Of a DNA stretch of 64,000 nucleotides, positions 1 to 10,265 are shown piece after piece. The first letter of the stretch is position 1; every line of letters begins with the position of its first letter. The notes beneath the pieces were generated by a model. That model made no database searches. It was not told the origin of the DNA and saw only the letters and a program-made list of their open reading frames with translations. The translations under genes were made by a program, and so were the position numbers. The stretch lies in NCBI RefSeq assembly GCF_004570325.1, contig NZ_SPQO01000007.1:1-64000 (forward strand), read 5' to 3'. This stretch comes from Mycobacterium sp. PS03-16 (GTDB lineage Bacteria; Actinomycetota; Actinomycetes; Mycobacteriales; Mycobacteriaceae).

Positions 1-448
1 CCGGCGGCGGCGGGGGAAGCGGTGCGCCGGGCGGCGGCGGGAGCGGCGCCGGCGGTTGCGCCGGGACGGGCTCGGCCGCGGGCATCGGCAGGAACATGTG
101 GTTGGTGAACTGGTCCTGGTGGGCACCGCCCCCGCCGACCTTGACGCCGCCGCCCTCGCCGGAGGACACCGGCGTGCCGTCGGGCAGGGTGACCGCCGCG
201 TGGCCGCTGTTCCACCCGATCACCAGCGCACCGGGCTGCGACCCGTGCTGGAAGCCGCGGGCGAGCAGTTCACCTTCCATGTTGGCGGTCGTGAACCGGT
301 CGCCGTAGACCGGGCGTCCGGTGGCCGCGTTGCTGACCCACGAGGCGAGACCGGAGCAGTCGGTGCCGGCGGGGGAGTCCCCACCGGAGACGTACGGCGT
401 GCCGGAAACCGAATTGACCAGCGTCAACAAAGTGGCGATAGCAAACAT
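1..448 (-). CDS. NlpC/P60-like secreted cell-wall hydrolase, C terminus cut by window
   Basis: The reading frame starts at an ATG (448-446) and runs off the left edge. It opens with a short hydrophobic stretch (MFAIATLLTLVNSVSG), then GTPYVSGGDSPAGTDCSGLA, the NlpC/P60 motif with its catalytic Cys in DCSGL. A His in GHAAVTLPDG fits the second catalytic residue. The last visible part is a proline-rich tail (APLPPPPGAP repeats). This matches the small mycobacterial peptidoglycan-endopeptidase-like family that cleaves or binds the peptide stem of peptidoglycan outside the membrane. The start is uncertain: the frame is open upstream to a stop near 509-511 but holds no other ATG or GTG, and no Shine-Dalgarno precedes the ATG. 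Confidence 0.72.
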   Translation of the reverse strand, partial: MFAIATLLTLVNSVSGTPYVSGGDSPAGTDCSGLASWVSNAATGRPVYGDRFTTANMEGELLARGFQHGSQPGALVIGWNSGHAAVTLPDGTPVSSGEGGGVKVGGGGAHQDQFTNHMFLPMPAAEPVPAQPPAPLPPPPGAPLPPPPP

Positions 449-760
449 GCGGCGGGACAGTAACAGAGCCGGCGAAGGCCGCCAAAACCGTGAGCTCGCC
501 CATAGGGCTACAGCGATGTGGCACGGCCCACGCCCATGTGATCAGCGTTTACCGGCCCCGCGCGGCCCGCGGTCCGTCTTGATGGACACCGTTCGGCCGT
601 CGACGATTGGCCGACAGCGATCCGTCGAGCCGGGAAACTCGCACCTTAACTGCGGGCATGGCAAACACCGTCCCCGCGCCACCCCAGCCGACCGAGAAGC
701 AGGTCGGGGCGGCGACCGGTAGCCGACGCGCACGGGCCGGCACCGCCCGTGACCCCAGCG
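449..760. other. Intergenic region between divergent genes
   Basis: This stretch separates the leftward NlpC-type gene from the rightward ArsR-type regulator. It holds an inverted repeat TCGGCC/GGCCGA at 593-614. On the minus strand, just ahead of the NlpC start, a GTTACT-like -10 element lies in 456-466. A 39-codon open frame (658-777, plus strand) has no ribosome binding site or recognisable product and is not called. No RNA gene is apparent. Confidence 0.4.
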
Positions 761-789
761 TTGACATGCATCCGTAGAGTTGCATATGG
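761..789 (+). promoter_or_regulatory. Candidate promoter/operator of the ArsR-type regulator
   Basis: TTGACA at 761-766 is a perfect -35 hexamer. About 17 nt later the sequence CATATG/ATATGG (783-789) could serve as -10. Two TGCAT half-sites (767-771 and 781-785) sit inside the spacer and at the -10, a position that would suit autorepression by the ArsR-type protein encoded from 829. The promoter call is by eye. Confidence 0.45.
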
Positions 790-828
790 TCGGTCAGGCA
801 GCCAGTCGGCTGCGTATGGAGGATCGCG

Positions 829-1611
829 ATGGACGAGGTCTTCAAAGCGTTGGCGGACGCCAGCCGCCGCCGGCTCCTCGACACGCTCAACGTCCACGAC
901 GGCCAGACGCTGCGAGAGCTGTGCGCCGGCCTGGACATGACCCGGCAGTCGGTCAGCAAGCACCTCGCGGTGCTCGAGGCCGCGGGCCTGGTGACCACGG
1001 TGCGGCGGGGTCGGGAGAAACTCCACCACCTCAATGCCGATCCGATCGCCGCGCTCTCCGACCGCTGGATCACCCAGTACGCACCCACCCGCGGGCAGCC
1101 GCCGGTCGAGCTCGCCATCGCGACGCCGTCCGAACCCGCGCCCGAACCGCAGGCCTTCTGTTACACCACCTACCTGCGGACCACCCCCGAGCGGTTGTGG
1201 CATGCACTCACCGAGCCGTCCACGTCGCGGCGCCACCTGGGCCACGCGGTGGTCTCGACCTGGGAGAAGGGAGCGGCCTACGCCTGGCAGGAGAAGATGC
1301 TCGAGATCACCGACCCCGAGCAGATCGTGCTGGAGTCCGATCCCTATCAGCGGCTGGCGTTCCGGTTCCACACCTTCACCCCCGAGGTCGGCGGCGTGTA
1401 CCGCGGCCTGGGGGCGGACGAGGTGGCGCGGGCAGCCGCCGAGCCCCGCTCGCGGGTGTCGTTCGACATGGCGGTGGTCGACGAGCAGGTCGAGTTGACC
1501 GTCGTCCACGACGGCTTTGGCCCGGACAGCGTGGTCGGCCCGTTGATCGCCCGGATGTGGCCACGCAAGCTCGCCAACCTGAAGAGCGGGCTGGAGTTCG
1601 GACCGGCCTGA
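829..1611 (+). CDS. ArsR-type HTH regulator fused to an SRPBCC (AHSA1-like) domain
   Basis: This 260-aa protein has an N-terminal winged helix-turn-helix of the ArsR family (about residues 1-80: FKALADASRRRLLDTL, then the recognition region MTRQSVSKHLAVLEAAGLV). A C-terminal SRPBCC/AHSA1-like domain follows (about 110-255: ERLWHALTEPSTSRRHLG ... LTVVHDGFG). Such fusions are thought to bind a small hydrophobic ligand in the SRPBCC cavity and change DNA binding. No ArsR metal-binding Cys pair is visible, so metal sensing is unlikely. GGAGG lies 6 nt before the ATG. The gene ends 4 bp from the convergent methyltransferase. The ligand is unknown. Confidence 0.85.
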   Translation: MDEVFKALADASRRRLLDTLNVHDGQTLRELCAGLDMTRQSVSKHLAVLEAAGLVTTVRRGREKLHHLNADPIAALSDRWITQYAPTRGQPPVELAIATPSEPAPEPQAFCYTTYLRTTPERLWHALTEPSTSRRHLGHAVVSTWEKGAAYAWQEKMLEITDPEQIVLESDPYQRLAFRFHTFTPEVGGVYRGLGADEVARAAAEPRSRVSFDMAVVDEQVELTVVHDGFGPDSVVGPLIARMWPRKLANLKSGLEFGPA

Positions 1612-1615
1612 CGCC

Positions 1616-2212
1616 TCAGGCCCGCCGGTGCACGCTGACGGCGTAGTCGCCGCCGTCGTAGAAAACCCGCTCCCACGTCGCCCACCGCTGCACCGGCGTC
1701 AGCCCGGCCGCGGCGGCGGCGCGGTCGTAGTCGTCGAGCGACAGCCGGTCGGGACGGATCGAGAAGCCCGCGACCAGCAGCCCGCCGGGGCGCAGCCGAC
1801 CGGCGAGGCCGGTCAGCACCCGACTCTCGGTGCCGGGCCGGACGAAGATCATGACGTTGCCGGCGAGCACGACGAGGTCGAAGTCGGCGCCGACCCCGTC
1901 GGGCGCGGATTCCAGGTCCGCGAGGTCTCCGAGTACCCAGATCAACTCGGGTGCCTTGACTTTCGCGGCATCAAGCATCGCCGGGTCGGCGTCCACGCCG
2001 ACCACCGCGAACCCGCGGGCGGCCAGTTCCACGGCCACCCGCCCGGTGCCGCAGCCCGCGTCCAGCACCCGCGTGCCGCCGGTGCCGCGCAGCAGGTGCT
2101 CGACCAGGTCGGCCTCGCCGTGGATGCTCTGCCCCGATTCGGCGAGCCGCCGCCACCGGGCGTCATAGTCGTCACCGCGGGGCGCGTCGGCGCCCTGCCA
2201 TCGCGTGGTCAC
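1616..2212 (-). CDS. Class I SAM-dependent methyltransferase
   Basis: This 198-aa protein shows the Rossmann methyltransferase motif I VLDAGCGTGRVAVELA (about 49-64), motif II acidic residue in VVGVDADPAML, and motif IV-like DFDLVVLAGN. The substrate cannot be read from the sequence. It starts with GTG and its start overlaps the stop of the upstream hydrolase by 4 nt (GTGA), so the two are translationally coupled on the minus strand. It is a small-molecule methyltransferase by size and lacks an obvious substrate-recognition insertion. Confidence 0.85.
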   Translation of the reverse strand: MTTRWQGADAPRGDDYDARWRRLAESGQSIHGEADLVEHLLRGTGGTRVLDAGCGTGRVAVELAARGFAVVGVDADPAMLDAAKVKAPELIWVLGDLADLESAPDGVGADFDLVVLAGNVMIFVRPGTESRVLTGLAGRLRPGGLLVAGFSIRPDRLSLDDYDRAAAAAGLTPVQRWATWERVFYDGGDYAVSVHRRA

Positions 2213-2886
2213 CGGTCGCCGTCGCCGGTGCCGGCGATCAGCGCGGCCACGCTGTCGGCGACCGCGAGGCTGTCCGCGTCATCCGCGGGTTCGTACCGGT
2301 CGGCGGCCGCGTCGAAACGGGCGCCGACGATGTTGCCGTGGTCGGCGGCGATCTCGAGGTACTGCACGGCCCAGCCGGCCCCGCCCAGCGTGGCGGCGAA
2401 ATCGCGGCTGACCCGGGGCGGGACGACGTCGTCGGAGGCGCCGTGCACAAGCGTGATCGGGGTCCGGTCTCCCGACGGTGGAGCGACGATCAGACGGCCG
2501 CCCGCGAAGGGATCGGGCGCGGTGAACGCGCCACCGAGGCACACCGCGCGCGCGACGCGGACCCCGTGCTGCGCGGCGGCCAGCGTCAGACCGATCGCGG
2601 CCGCACCGCCCATCGACCAGCCCACGACGATCAGACCGTCGGCCGCCCCCGGCTGCCCGGCCGCGAACCGGGCCGACGCCAGCAGGTCCGCCCGGCCGAG
2701 ATCGTCGGCGTGGGAGTCCCAGTCGGCGGCGACCACCGCAAAGCCGCGCGCGGCGAGCCGTTCGGCCAGTGGGCCGACGGCGGCGCGCGAGTCGGTCTGC
2801 ATGCCATGCCACAGCAGCACGGTGGGGTGGTCGGGCTCGCCGTAGCGATCGGCTGACCGGCCGGGGGCGTACTCGCACGTGGTCAT
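2209..2886 (-). CDS. Dienelactone hydrolase-like alpha/beta hydrolase
   Basis: This 225-aa protein is an alpha/beta hydrolase. VLLWHGMQTDSRAAVG forms the oxyanion-hole strand, GWSMGGAA is the nucleophile elbow with catalytic Ser, LVHGASDDVVPP supplies the acid, and AADHGN carries the catalytic His. Length and spacing fit dienelactone hydrolase-like proteins, but the substrate is unknown. A GTGGAG sequence precedes the ATG by about 6 nt. It is the first gene of a two-gene unit with the methyltransferase. Confidence 0.82.
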   Translation of the reverse strand: MTTCEYAPGRSADRYGEPDHPTVLLWHGMQTDSRAAVGPLAERLAARGFAVVAADWDSHADDLGRADLLASARFAAGQPGAADGLIVVGWSMGGAAAIGLTLAAAQHGVRVARAVCLGGAFTAPDPFAGGRLIVAPPSGDRTPITLVHGASDDVVPPRVSRDFAATLGGAGWAVQYLEIAADHGNIVGARFDAAADRYEPADDADSLAVADSVAALIAGTGDGDR

Positions 2887-2927
2887 CGACGCTCCACTTC
2901 CCGTGTTGTCCGTGCCGTGCCGTGCCG

Positions 2928-3364
2928 TCAGAACTGCGGCAGCCGTACCACCTGCACGAAGAACTCGTCGATCTGGCGCACGGCGTTCATGAACTGGTCG
3001 AGGTCGACCGGCTTGGTGACGTACGCGTTGGCGTGCAGCTTGTAGCTGCGCAGGATGTCCTCTTCGGCCGAGGAGGTGGTCAGCACCACGACGGGGATGT
3101 GGCTGAGGTTCGGGTCGGACTTCACCGTCTCCAGCAGCTGCCTGCCGTCGTACTTGGGCAGATTGAGGTCGAGCAGGATCAGGTCGGGCCGGGGAGCGTC
3201 GGCGTACTCGCCGCGGCGGTAGAGGAAGTCCAGCCCCTCCTGACCGTCGTGCGCGACATGCAGCGTGTTGCTGATCTTGTTGTGTTCGAATGCTTCTCGG
3301 GTGATCAGCTCGTCGCCGGGATCGTCCTCGATGAGCAGGACGTCGATGGGCCGACTGGACGTGG

Positions 3365-3368
<4 letters not shown>
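2928..3368 (-). CDS. Single-domain response regulator (Rcp1-like)
   Basis: This 146-aa protein is a receiver domain only: acidic pocket LLIEDDPGDE (13-20), phosphoacceptor Asp67 in LILLDLNLP, Thr in VVVLTTSS and conserved Lys119 in YVTKPVD. It has no output domain and resembles regulators that pair with bacteriophytochrome-type kinases, passing phosphate on or acting by protein contact. The ATG (3368) overlaps the kinase stop by 4 nt, which decides the start although the frame is open further upstream. Its partner is almost certainly the kinase encoded just before it. Confidence 0.9.
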
Positions 3369-4956
<1,588 letters not shown>

Positions 4957-4960
<4 letters not shown>

Positions 4961-6180
4961 CGCGTGCGCTCCACCCGCACCACGGCGATGTCGTCACTCA
5001 ACCCGCCGCGGGACCGGGCGCGTTCCTCGGCACGATCGATCAGCGTCTCGACGAACTGCGAGCCGGGCAACGCGGCCAGCGACCGGGCCAGCAGAAGCAG
5101 ACCATCCTCACCGAGGCGCCGGTTGCCTTCGCCGGAGTGGCCTTCGAACAGCCCGTCGGTCAGCAGCAGCACACCGTGCCCCTCCGGCAGCTCCAGCTCG
5201 TTGAGTGGCCAGTCGCTGCCACCCAGGCCCAGCGCCGGGCCTGCGGGCGGCTCCAACCACTCGACCGTGCCGCCGCCGTGCAGCAGCATGCCGGGATGTC
5301 CCGCGCGCACCGCGGTGAAGCTGCGGTTCCTGGGAGAGAAGGCAAGGCTGAGTACCGTGGCGAAGATCCCGCTGCCCTGGCGTTCGGCGCGCAGGATCCG
5401 CTCGAGTTGCTGCATGCGCTCGTTGCCGCGCAGCCCTGCGAAGGTCAGCGCCCGCCAGCCGATCCGCAGCGCGACGCCGAGGGCCGCCTCGTCGGGCCCG
5501 TGTCCCGAGACGTCGCCGACCATGACGTGCACGGTGCGGTCCGGGGTCTGCACGAAGTCGAAGAAGTCGCCACCGAGCAGCGCATTGGGCCGACTGGGCC
5601 GGTACTTGGCGACGATGTCGACGCCCGGATCGTCCATCAGCAGCGGCGAGGGCAGCAGCCCGCGTTCCAGGCGGGCGTTCTCCTGCGCGCGCAGCTGGCT
5701 GGCGTGCAGATCCACCGCGGTCAGCTCCGAGCGTTTGCGCTCGATCGCATAGAGCAGCGACCGGCGCAGCATCTCGGGTTCGACGCGTCCCTTGACCAGA
5801 TAGTCCTGCGCACCGGACGCGACGGCGGACACGCCGTAGTGCTCGTCGATGTGGCCGGTGAGCACCACGATCGGCAGAGTGGGATCCAGATCACAGATCC
5901 GGTCGACGGCCGAGGTGCCGTTGGCATCGGGCAGATTCAGGTCGAGTAGGACGCAATCGGGGCGCGACGTCTTGATCTCGCGTTCGGCCAGCGCCATCGA
6001 CTCCGCCCACCGCAGCCGGATGTCGGCGACGGCGTCGATGATCAACTCCTCGACGAGCAACGCGTCGCCACGGTCGTCTTCGACCAAGAGCACGGACAAC
6101 GGTTCGGATGGCATGGTGGGAGCAACGCCAGTGTGCGGCAAAGGCCTCAGTCCTGGGTCATGCGGCGCGAGCATCGACAA
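4957..6180 (-). CDS. Response regulator fused to PP2C-type (SpoIIE/RsbU) phosphatase
   Basis: This protein of about 407 aa joins a receiver domain (about 28-150; DD at 35-36, phosphoacceptor Asp80 in CVLLDLNLPDANG, Lys in QDYLVKG) to a PP2C/SpoIIE phosphatase (about 185-405) with metal-binding acids in LLGGDFFDF, GDVSGHG and GLSDDIAVV. Such proteins dephosphorylate anti-sigma antagonists in partner-switching stress pathways once phosphorylated. The start is either TTG at 6180 or ATG at 6174; AAGGA at 6185-6189 could serve both. It is the first gene of the three-gene signalling operon. No anti-sigma antagonist is encoded nearby, so its target lies elsewhere. Confidence 0.9.
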
Positions 6181-6335
6181 ACCGTCCTTCTCGTGTCATC
6201 ACCGCGGCCGCGCTGACCTCTGCTTCAGTGATAGCTCTCTGACAATACCGAAGCCTGTTGTCCTGGGCGTCGATCCGGCGACCCGGCACCGCGCCGAGTC
6301 GGGCGCCGGCAGGTAGCGTCGACGGCGATCCCACC

Positions 6336-7070
6336 GTGTCTTTCCGTCCCGCCCTCGCCGCTGTTACGTCGGTACTCGCCATGGTGACCGGCTGCGCGCC
6401 GGACGCGGCGCCCCCGCAGGCACCGTCGCCGTCGCCGCCGGCGTCGGCGCCGGCCGCCCCGAGTGCAACGCGCGCCCCGGATCCGGCGCCGCCGCCCGCA
6501 CCGCCGGTGTCACTCGAGCCGACGGTCACCCCCGTCACCGTGGCCGACCTCGGCGCCACCTGGCGGCCGGGTTGTCCGGTCGGTCCGGAGCGGTTGCGCC
6601 GCATCGAGGTGGCGTTCCTCGGCTTCGACAACCGCACCCAGCGCGGCGCGCTGGTGGTGCACGAGGATCTCGTCGGCGAAGTCATCGAGATCTTCGGCGA
6701 GCTCTACCGGATGCGCTATCCGGTCGAGCGGATGCGCACCGTCGAAGTCTATCCGAACGCCGACGACGAGCTGTCGATGGCCGACAACAACACCTCGGCG
6801 TACAACTGTCGCGGCATCCCGGGGTCGCAGAGCTGGTCGTATCACGCCTACGGCCGCGCCATCGACATCAACCCGCTGATCAACCCGTACATCGACAGCG
6901 GTGGCGCCTACCAGCCGGCCAACGCGGGTCCGTATCTGAACCGGTCGCGGATCGATCCGGGGATGCTGCACGCCGGCGATCCCGCGGTGCTCGCGTTCAC
7001 CGAACGCGGCTGGCGCTGGGGTGGGGACTGGCGCACTCCGAAGGACTACCAACACTTCGAACGGCGCTGA
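6336..7070 (+). CDS. M15 family metallopeptidase lipoprotein (D-Ala-D-Ala carboxypeptidase-like)
   Basis: The protein begins with a lipoprotein signal peptide (VSFRPALAAVTSVLAMVTGC, lipobox VTGC) and a Pro/Ala-rich linker. The M15/VanY-like catalytic domain follows: SYHAYGRAIDINP gives the zinc-binding His and Asp, and the terminal DYQHFERR gives the last zinc His. It should trim peptidoglycan stem peptides at the outer face of the membrane. I chose GTG at 6336 because it starts directly before the signal peptide; an ATG at 6258 would add 26 unlikely residues. It faces away from the signalling operon. Confidence 0.83.
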   Translation: MSFRPALAAVTSVLAMVTGCAPDAAPPQAPSPSPPASAPAAPSATRAPDPAPPPAPPVSLEPTVTPVTVADLGATWRPGCPVGPERLRRIEVAFLGFDNRTQRGALVVHEDLVGEVIEIFGELYRMRYPVERMRTVEVYPNADDELSMADNNTSAYNCRGIPGSQSWSYHAYGRAIDINPLINPYIDSGGAYQPANAGPYLNRSRIDPGMLHAGDPAVLAFTERGWRWGGDWRTPKDYQHFERR

Positions 7071-7115
7071 CGGCCGATACCGGTTGGCAGGGGGCACACA
7101 GGTTTCGGGCGCGCA

Positions 7116-7133
7116 CAGCGGTCCGCACCGCTG
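7116..7133. repeat. Inverted repeat before the acyltransferase gene
   Basis: CAGCGGT and ACCGCTG are perfect 7-bp arms around a 4-nt loop, 46 nt after the peptidase stop and about 107 nt before the acyltransferase start. No T-run follows, so it is not a classical terminator; it may be an operator or a transcript hairpin. Confidence 0.3.
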
Positions 7134-7240
7134 CTACTCTCACCTACGCCGCTCGGTGTGTGCAGGCCCGCCATTCGCGTTCGAGGCCGTTGCCACCGAG
7201 CCGAACGAGCCAGTCACCAGTCCCTCACGAAACGAGTGTT

Positions 7241-8449
7241 GTGCGCAGCGGAGAGATCAGGGCCCTGTCCGGGCTGCGCATCGTCGCCGCGGTGTGGGTG
7301 GTGCTGTTCCACTTCCGGCCCCTGCTCGCGCAGGCCGCACCGGATCTGGCGTCGGCGCTGGCGCCGCTGCTGGACTGCGGCGCCCAGGGCGTTGACCTGT
7401 TCTTCATCCTCAGCGGCTTCGTGTTGACGTGGACCTACCTCGACCGGATGGGTCAGAGCTGGTCGACCCGGGCAACGGTGCGGTTCCTGTGGTTGCGGCT
7501 GGCCCGGGTGTGGCCGGTGTACCTGGTGACCATGCATCTGGCCGCGGCCTGGATCATCTTCACCCTCAACGTCGGTCACGTCCCCTCACCCGCGGTGGAC
7601 CAGCTGACGGCCGTCAGCTACCTGCGTCAGCTGTTCCTCGTGCAGCTGTGGTTCCAGCCGTTCTTCGACGGGTCGAGCTGGAACGGCCCGGCCTGGTCGA
7701 TCAGTGCGGAATGGCTGGCCTATCTGCTCTTCGGCGCGCTGATCCTGGTGGTGTTCCGGATTGCCCGGGTGACCCGGGCCCGCGGCCTGCTGTGGCTTGC
7801 GGTCGCCGCCTCACTGCCGCCGACGCTGCTGCTGCTGGCGACCGGTGAGTTCTACACTCCATGGAGCTGGTTGCCGCGCATCGTCATGCAGTTCACCGCG
7901 GGCGCGCTCGCCTGTGCCGCGGTGCGCAAGCTACGGCTCACCACGCGCGCCCGCCAGGGCTTCGGACTGCTGTCCCTGGCGATCGCCGCCACGATGGTCG
8001 GCGCGCTCTACTATCTCGACGCCCGCCCGCCCGCGAGCATCCGCGACGCCAGCGGCCTGGTGGACGTGCTGTTCGTGCCGTTGGTGGTGACGCTCGCCGT
8101 CGGCGCGGGCACGCTGCCGCGACTGCTCTCGGCCCGGCCGATGGTGTATCTGGGGCACATATCGTTCGGCCTGTACATGGTTCACGAGCTGGTGCACACC
8201 GCGTGGAACTGGGCGGCGGTGCAGTTCGAGATCACGCTGACGCCGGGCATCGCGGCGCAGGCGGTGGTGCTGGGCCTGCTGGCGGTGTCCACAGTGGGGG
8301 CGGCGGTGCTCTACCACGTCGTCGAGGAGCCGGCCCGGTTGTGGATGCGCCGGATGGTCGACGTCCGCGACTCCGGCACCGGCCCTGGTTCATCGCTGCC
8401 GGAAGCGCGGGCCGAGCGGGGCGAGCCGCTCGCCGTGCGCGCGGGCTGA
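7241..8449 (+). CDS. Acyltransferase 3 family membrane protein (OafA/YrhL-like)
   Basis: This 402-aa protein has the acyltransferase-3 signature IRALSGLRIVAAVWVVLFHF at its N terminus, with the conserved His of this family, followed by about ten hydrophobic helices. FILSGFVLTW and WSISAEWLAYLLFG are further family landmarks. Members transfer acetyl or other acyl groups from the cytosol to sugars of envelope glycans or secreted lipids. The GTG at 7241 places the signature at the very start; the frame is open further upstream over the peptidase gene, but that part is not coding. It probably shares a role with the SGNH hydrolase gene after it. Confidence 0.88.
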   Translation: MRSGEIRALSGLRIVAAVWVVLFHFRPLLAQAAPDLASALAPLLDCGAQGVDLFFILSGFVLTWTYLDRMGQSWSTRATVRFLWLRLARVWPVYLVTMHLAAAWIIFTLNVGHVPSPAVDQLTAVSYLRQLFLVQLWFQPFFDGSSWNGPAWSISAEWLAYLLFGALILVVFRIARVTRARGLLWLAVAASLPPTLLLLATGEFYTPWSWLPRIVMQFTAGALACAAVRKLRLTTRARQGFGLLSLAIAATMVGALYYLDARPPASIRDASGLVDVLFVPLVVTLAVGAGTLPRLLSARPMVYLGHISFGLYMVHELVHTAWNWAAVQFEITLTPGIAAQAVVLGLLAVSTVGAAVLYHVVEEPARLWMRRMVDVRDSGTGPGSSLPEARAERGEPLAVRAG

Positions 8450-8565
8450 GTCGGTTTCGTGATCGTCACGCGAGCAAGCCGAGCTGTTGCGGTCCCGGCG
8501 CGGCGACATAGGCTCCTCAGCATTGTGTGTGCGGCGTCCCGATGCCGTCGAACGGGGAGGTAGCG

Positions 8566-9258
8566 GTGAGTCGCCTGGTCACGCTGGTGCTGTCGGTTGC
8601 GCTGCTGGTCGGTCTCGTCGTCGGCCGCCCGGTGCCGCACCGCGACGACCCCATGGTGACCCTGCAGTACTCGGGCTATCGCGTGGCGGTGGTGGGGGAT
8701 TCCTACACCACCGGCAGCAACGAGGGCGGTGAGGGCAACCGCGGATGGGCGACGCTGGCCTGGCAGTCACTGGCCCGCCAGGGCCTGCCGGTCCGGGCCG
8801 ACGTGGCCGCCGAGGGCGGCGCCGGCTACGGCGTTCGCGGCAACCGCGGCAGTGTCTTCGAGGACCTCACCGCCCGCGCCGTCTCGCCCGACGACCAGCT
8901 GGTGGTGTTCTACGGCTCGCGCAACGACCAGCCCGTCGAGCCGGCACTGCTGTCGATCATGGTGTACGGCGTCTTCCAGTCGGCCCGGCGCACCGCCCCG
9001 AATGCGCGGCTGCTGGTGATCGGCCCGCCGTGGCCGACCGCCGACCCGCCCGAGGCCATCACCCGCATCCGCGACACCCTGCGCTATCAGGCGCGGCTGG
9101 CCAACGCCACATTCGTCGACCCGCTCGCCGAACGGTGGTTCGTCGACGAACCGCAGCTCATCGGCGCCGACGGCGTGCACCCGACCGATGCGGGGCACGT
9201 CTACATGGCGGACAAGATCGCCCCGCTGATCGCCGCCCAGCTGGCCCGTCGGATCTAG
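8566..9258 (+). CDS. SGNH/GDSL hydrolase, exported
   Basis: This 230-aa protein begins with a signal anchor (LVTLVLSVALLVGLVVG). Block I of the SGNH fold is VAVVGDSYTTG with the catalytic Ser, block III is YGSRND with the oxyanion Asn, and block V is GADGVHPTDAGH with the catalytic Asp and His. It should be an esterase or deacetylase acting outside the membrane. The GTG at 8566 is preceded by GGGGAGG with 5-nt spacing, which fixes the start. It lies 116 nt after the acyltransferase; acyltransferase and SGNH pairs often add and remove acyl groups on the same glycan, but that link is inference. Confidence 0.85.
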   Translation: MSRLVTLVLSVALLVGLVVGRPVPHRDDPMVTLQYSGYRVAVVGDSYTTGSNEGGEGNRGWATLAWQSLARQGLPVRADVAAEGGAGYGVRGNRGSVFEDLTARAVSPDDQLVVFYGSRNDQPVEPALLSIMVYGVFQSARRTAPNARLLVIGPPWPTADPPEAITRIRDTLRYQARLANATFVDPLAERWFVDEPQLIGADGVHPTDAGHVYMADKIAPLIAAQLARRI

Positions 9259-9303
9259 ACACCGCCGATGAAATCGGCTTCATACACCGCCGATGAAATC
9301 GGC
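9259..9303. repeat. 20-bp tandem direct repeat, each copy also a hairpin
   Basis: The same 20 bases occur at 9259-9278 and 9284-9303. Each copy contains the perfect inverted repeat GCCGAT-gaa-ATCGGC. The right copy encodes the last residues (ADFIGGV) of the dehalogenase-like protein; the left copy lies between the two convergent stop codons. It looks like a 25-bp tandem duplication of the 3' end of that gene, giving a double hairpin between convergent genes. Confidence 0.75.
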
Positions 9304-10236
9304 GACGAGTCGCCCGAGTTCCGCCCCGCACTGCTCCTGAACGAAATGCCCGGCGCCGGTGATCACCGGATGCTCGAGGCCGCGGGCGCCCGGCACGCGC
9401 TCTTGGAACACCCGGTCCCAGCCGCGGGTTGCGGGGTCGCCGTCGGAATAGGCGGTCAGGAACGGCCGGTGCCACTGCTCGAGCACCGCCATGGTGGCCC
9501 GCCCGATCTTCGCGCCGGGATCGCTGCGGGTCAGCGGGACCAGTGCGGTGAGCTGGCGCAGCCCGGCCTTGTAGGCGCGGTCGGGAAACGGGGCGTCGTA
9601 GGCGCGCAGCACGTCTTCGGGAAGGGGTCCGGCGACGGCGTCGAGGAAGACGCTGGCGGTGATGTCGGGGGAGCGCTGGTAGAACGCCACGTAGTCGAGC
9701 AGCGCCTCCTCGTGCAGGACGCGGCCGTCGCCGACGCCGTGGTGCGCCCAGGTCAGCCGGTCGGCCAGACCCGGATCGCAGGTGTGCAGGATCGTGTTGG
9801 TGGCGACCACGCCGGCGAACCGGTCCGGGTCGCGGGCCAGCACACTGAGCCCGATGGGGCCACCCCAGTCCTGCGCGACCAGCGTGACATCGCGCAGGTC
9901 GAGCGCGGTCACCAGCGCATGCATCCAGTCGACGTGGCGGGCGAAGGTGTAATCGGTGGGGTCGGCGGGTTTGTCCGATCGGCCGAAGCCGATGTGGTCG
10001 GGGGCGATGACGCGCACCCCCGCCGCGACCAGCACGCCGATGACGTCGCGGTAGAGGTAGGACCAGGTGGGTTGGCCGTGCAGCAGCAGGGCCACCGGCC
10101 CGTCAGGTGGACCCTCGTCGACGAAATGCATGCGCACTGGCGGCAGTGTGCGCGTGCTCACCTGCCGGTAGTGCGGTGCGAACGCGTATCCCGGCAGACC
10201 GGTGAAGCATTCGTCGGGTGTCCGCAGGACCTGCAT
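9280..10236 (-). CDS. Haloalkane dehalogenase-like alpha/beta hydrolase
   Basis: This 318-aa protein follows the haloalkane dehalogenase pattern: HGQPTWSYLYRDV near residue 50 (the dehalogenase HGxPTWSYLYR signature), the nucleophile Asp in LVAQDWGGPIGL, a DWGGP motif in which the Trp helps bind halide, and a catalytic His in GAGHFVQE. It would hydrolyse a carbon-halogen bond to an alcohol and halide; natural substrates of such mycobacterial enzymes are unclear. GAGGGGAGC lies 6 nt before the ATG at 10236. It follows the kinase gene by about 30 nt on the same strand, so the two may be co-transcribed. Confidence 0.83.
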   Translation of the reverse strand: MQVLRTPDECFTGLPGYAFAPHYRQVSTRTLPPVRMHFVDEGPPDGPVALLLHGQPTWSYLYRDVIGVLVAAGVRVIAPDHIGFGRSDKPADPTDYTFARHVDWMHALVTALDLRDVTLVAQDWGGPIGLSVLARDPDRFAGVVATNTILHTCDPGLADRLTWAHHGVGDGRVLHEEALLDYVAFYQRSPDITASVFLDAVAGPLPEDVLRAYDAPFPDRAYKAGLRQLTALVPLTRSDPGAKIGRATMAVLEQWHRPFLTAYSDGDPATRGWDRVFQERVPGARGLEHPVITGAGHFVQEQCGAELGRLVADFIGGV

Positions 10237-10265
10237 CGCATCGCTCCCCTCGGCGGGTGTCGCGG

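Noticed and set aside
658..777. A 39-codon ORF beginning MANTVPAPPQ
   Set aside because: No ribosome binding site, no recognisable product, and its end overlaps the TTGACA promoter of the next gene.
9259..9303. Target-site duplication of a mobile element
   Set aside because: The copies are 5 bp apart with nothing between them and no transposase is nearby; a replication slip explains it better.
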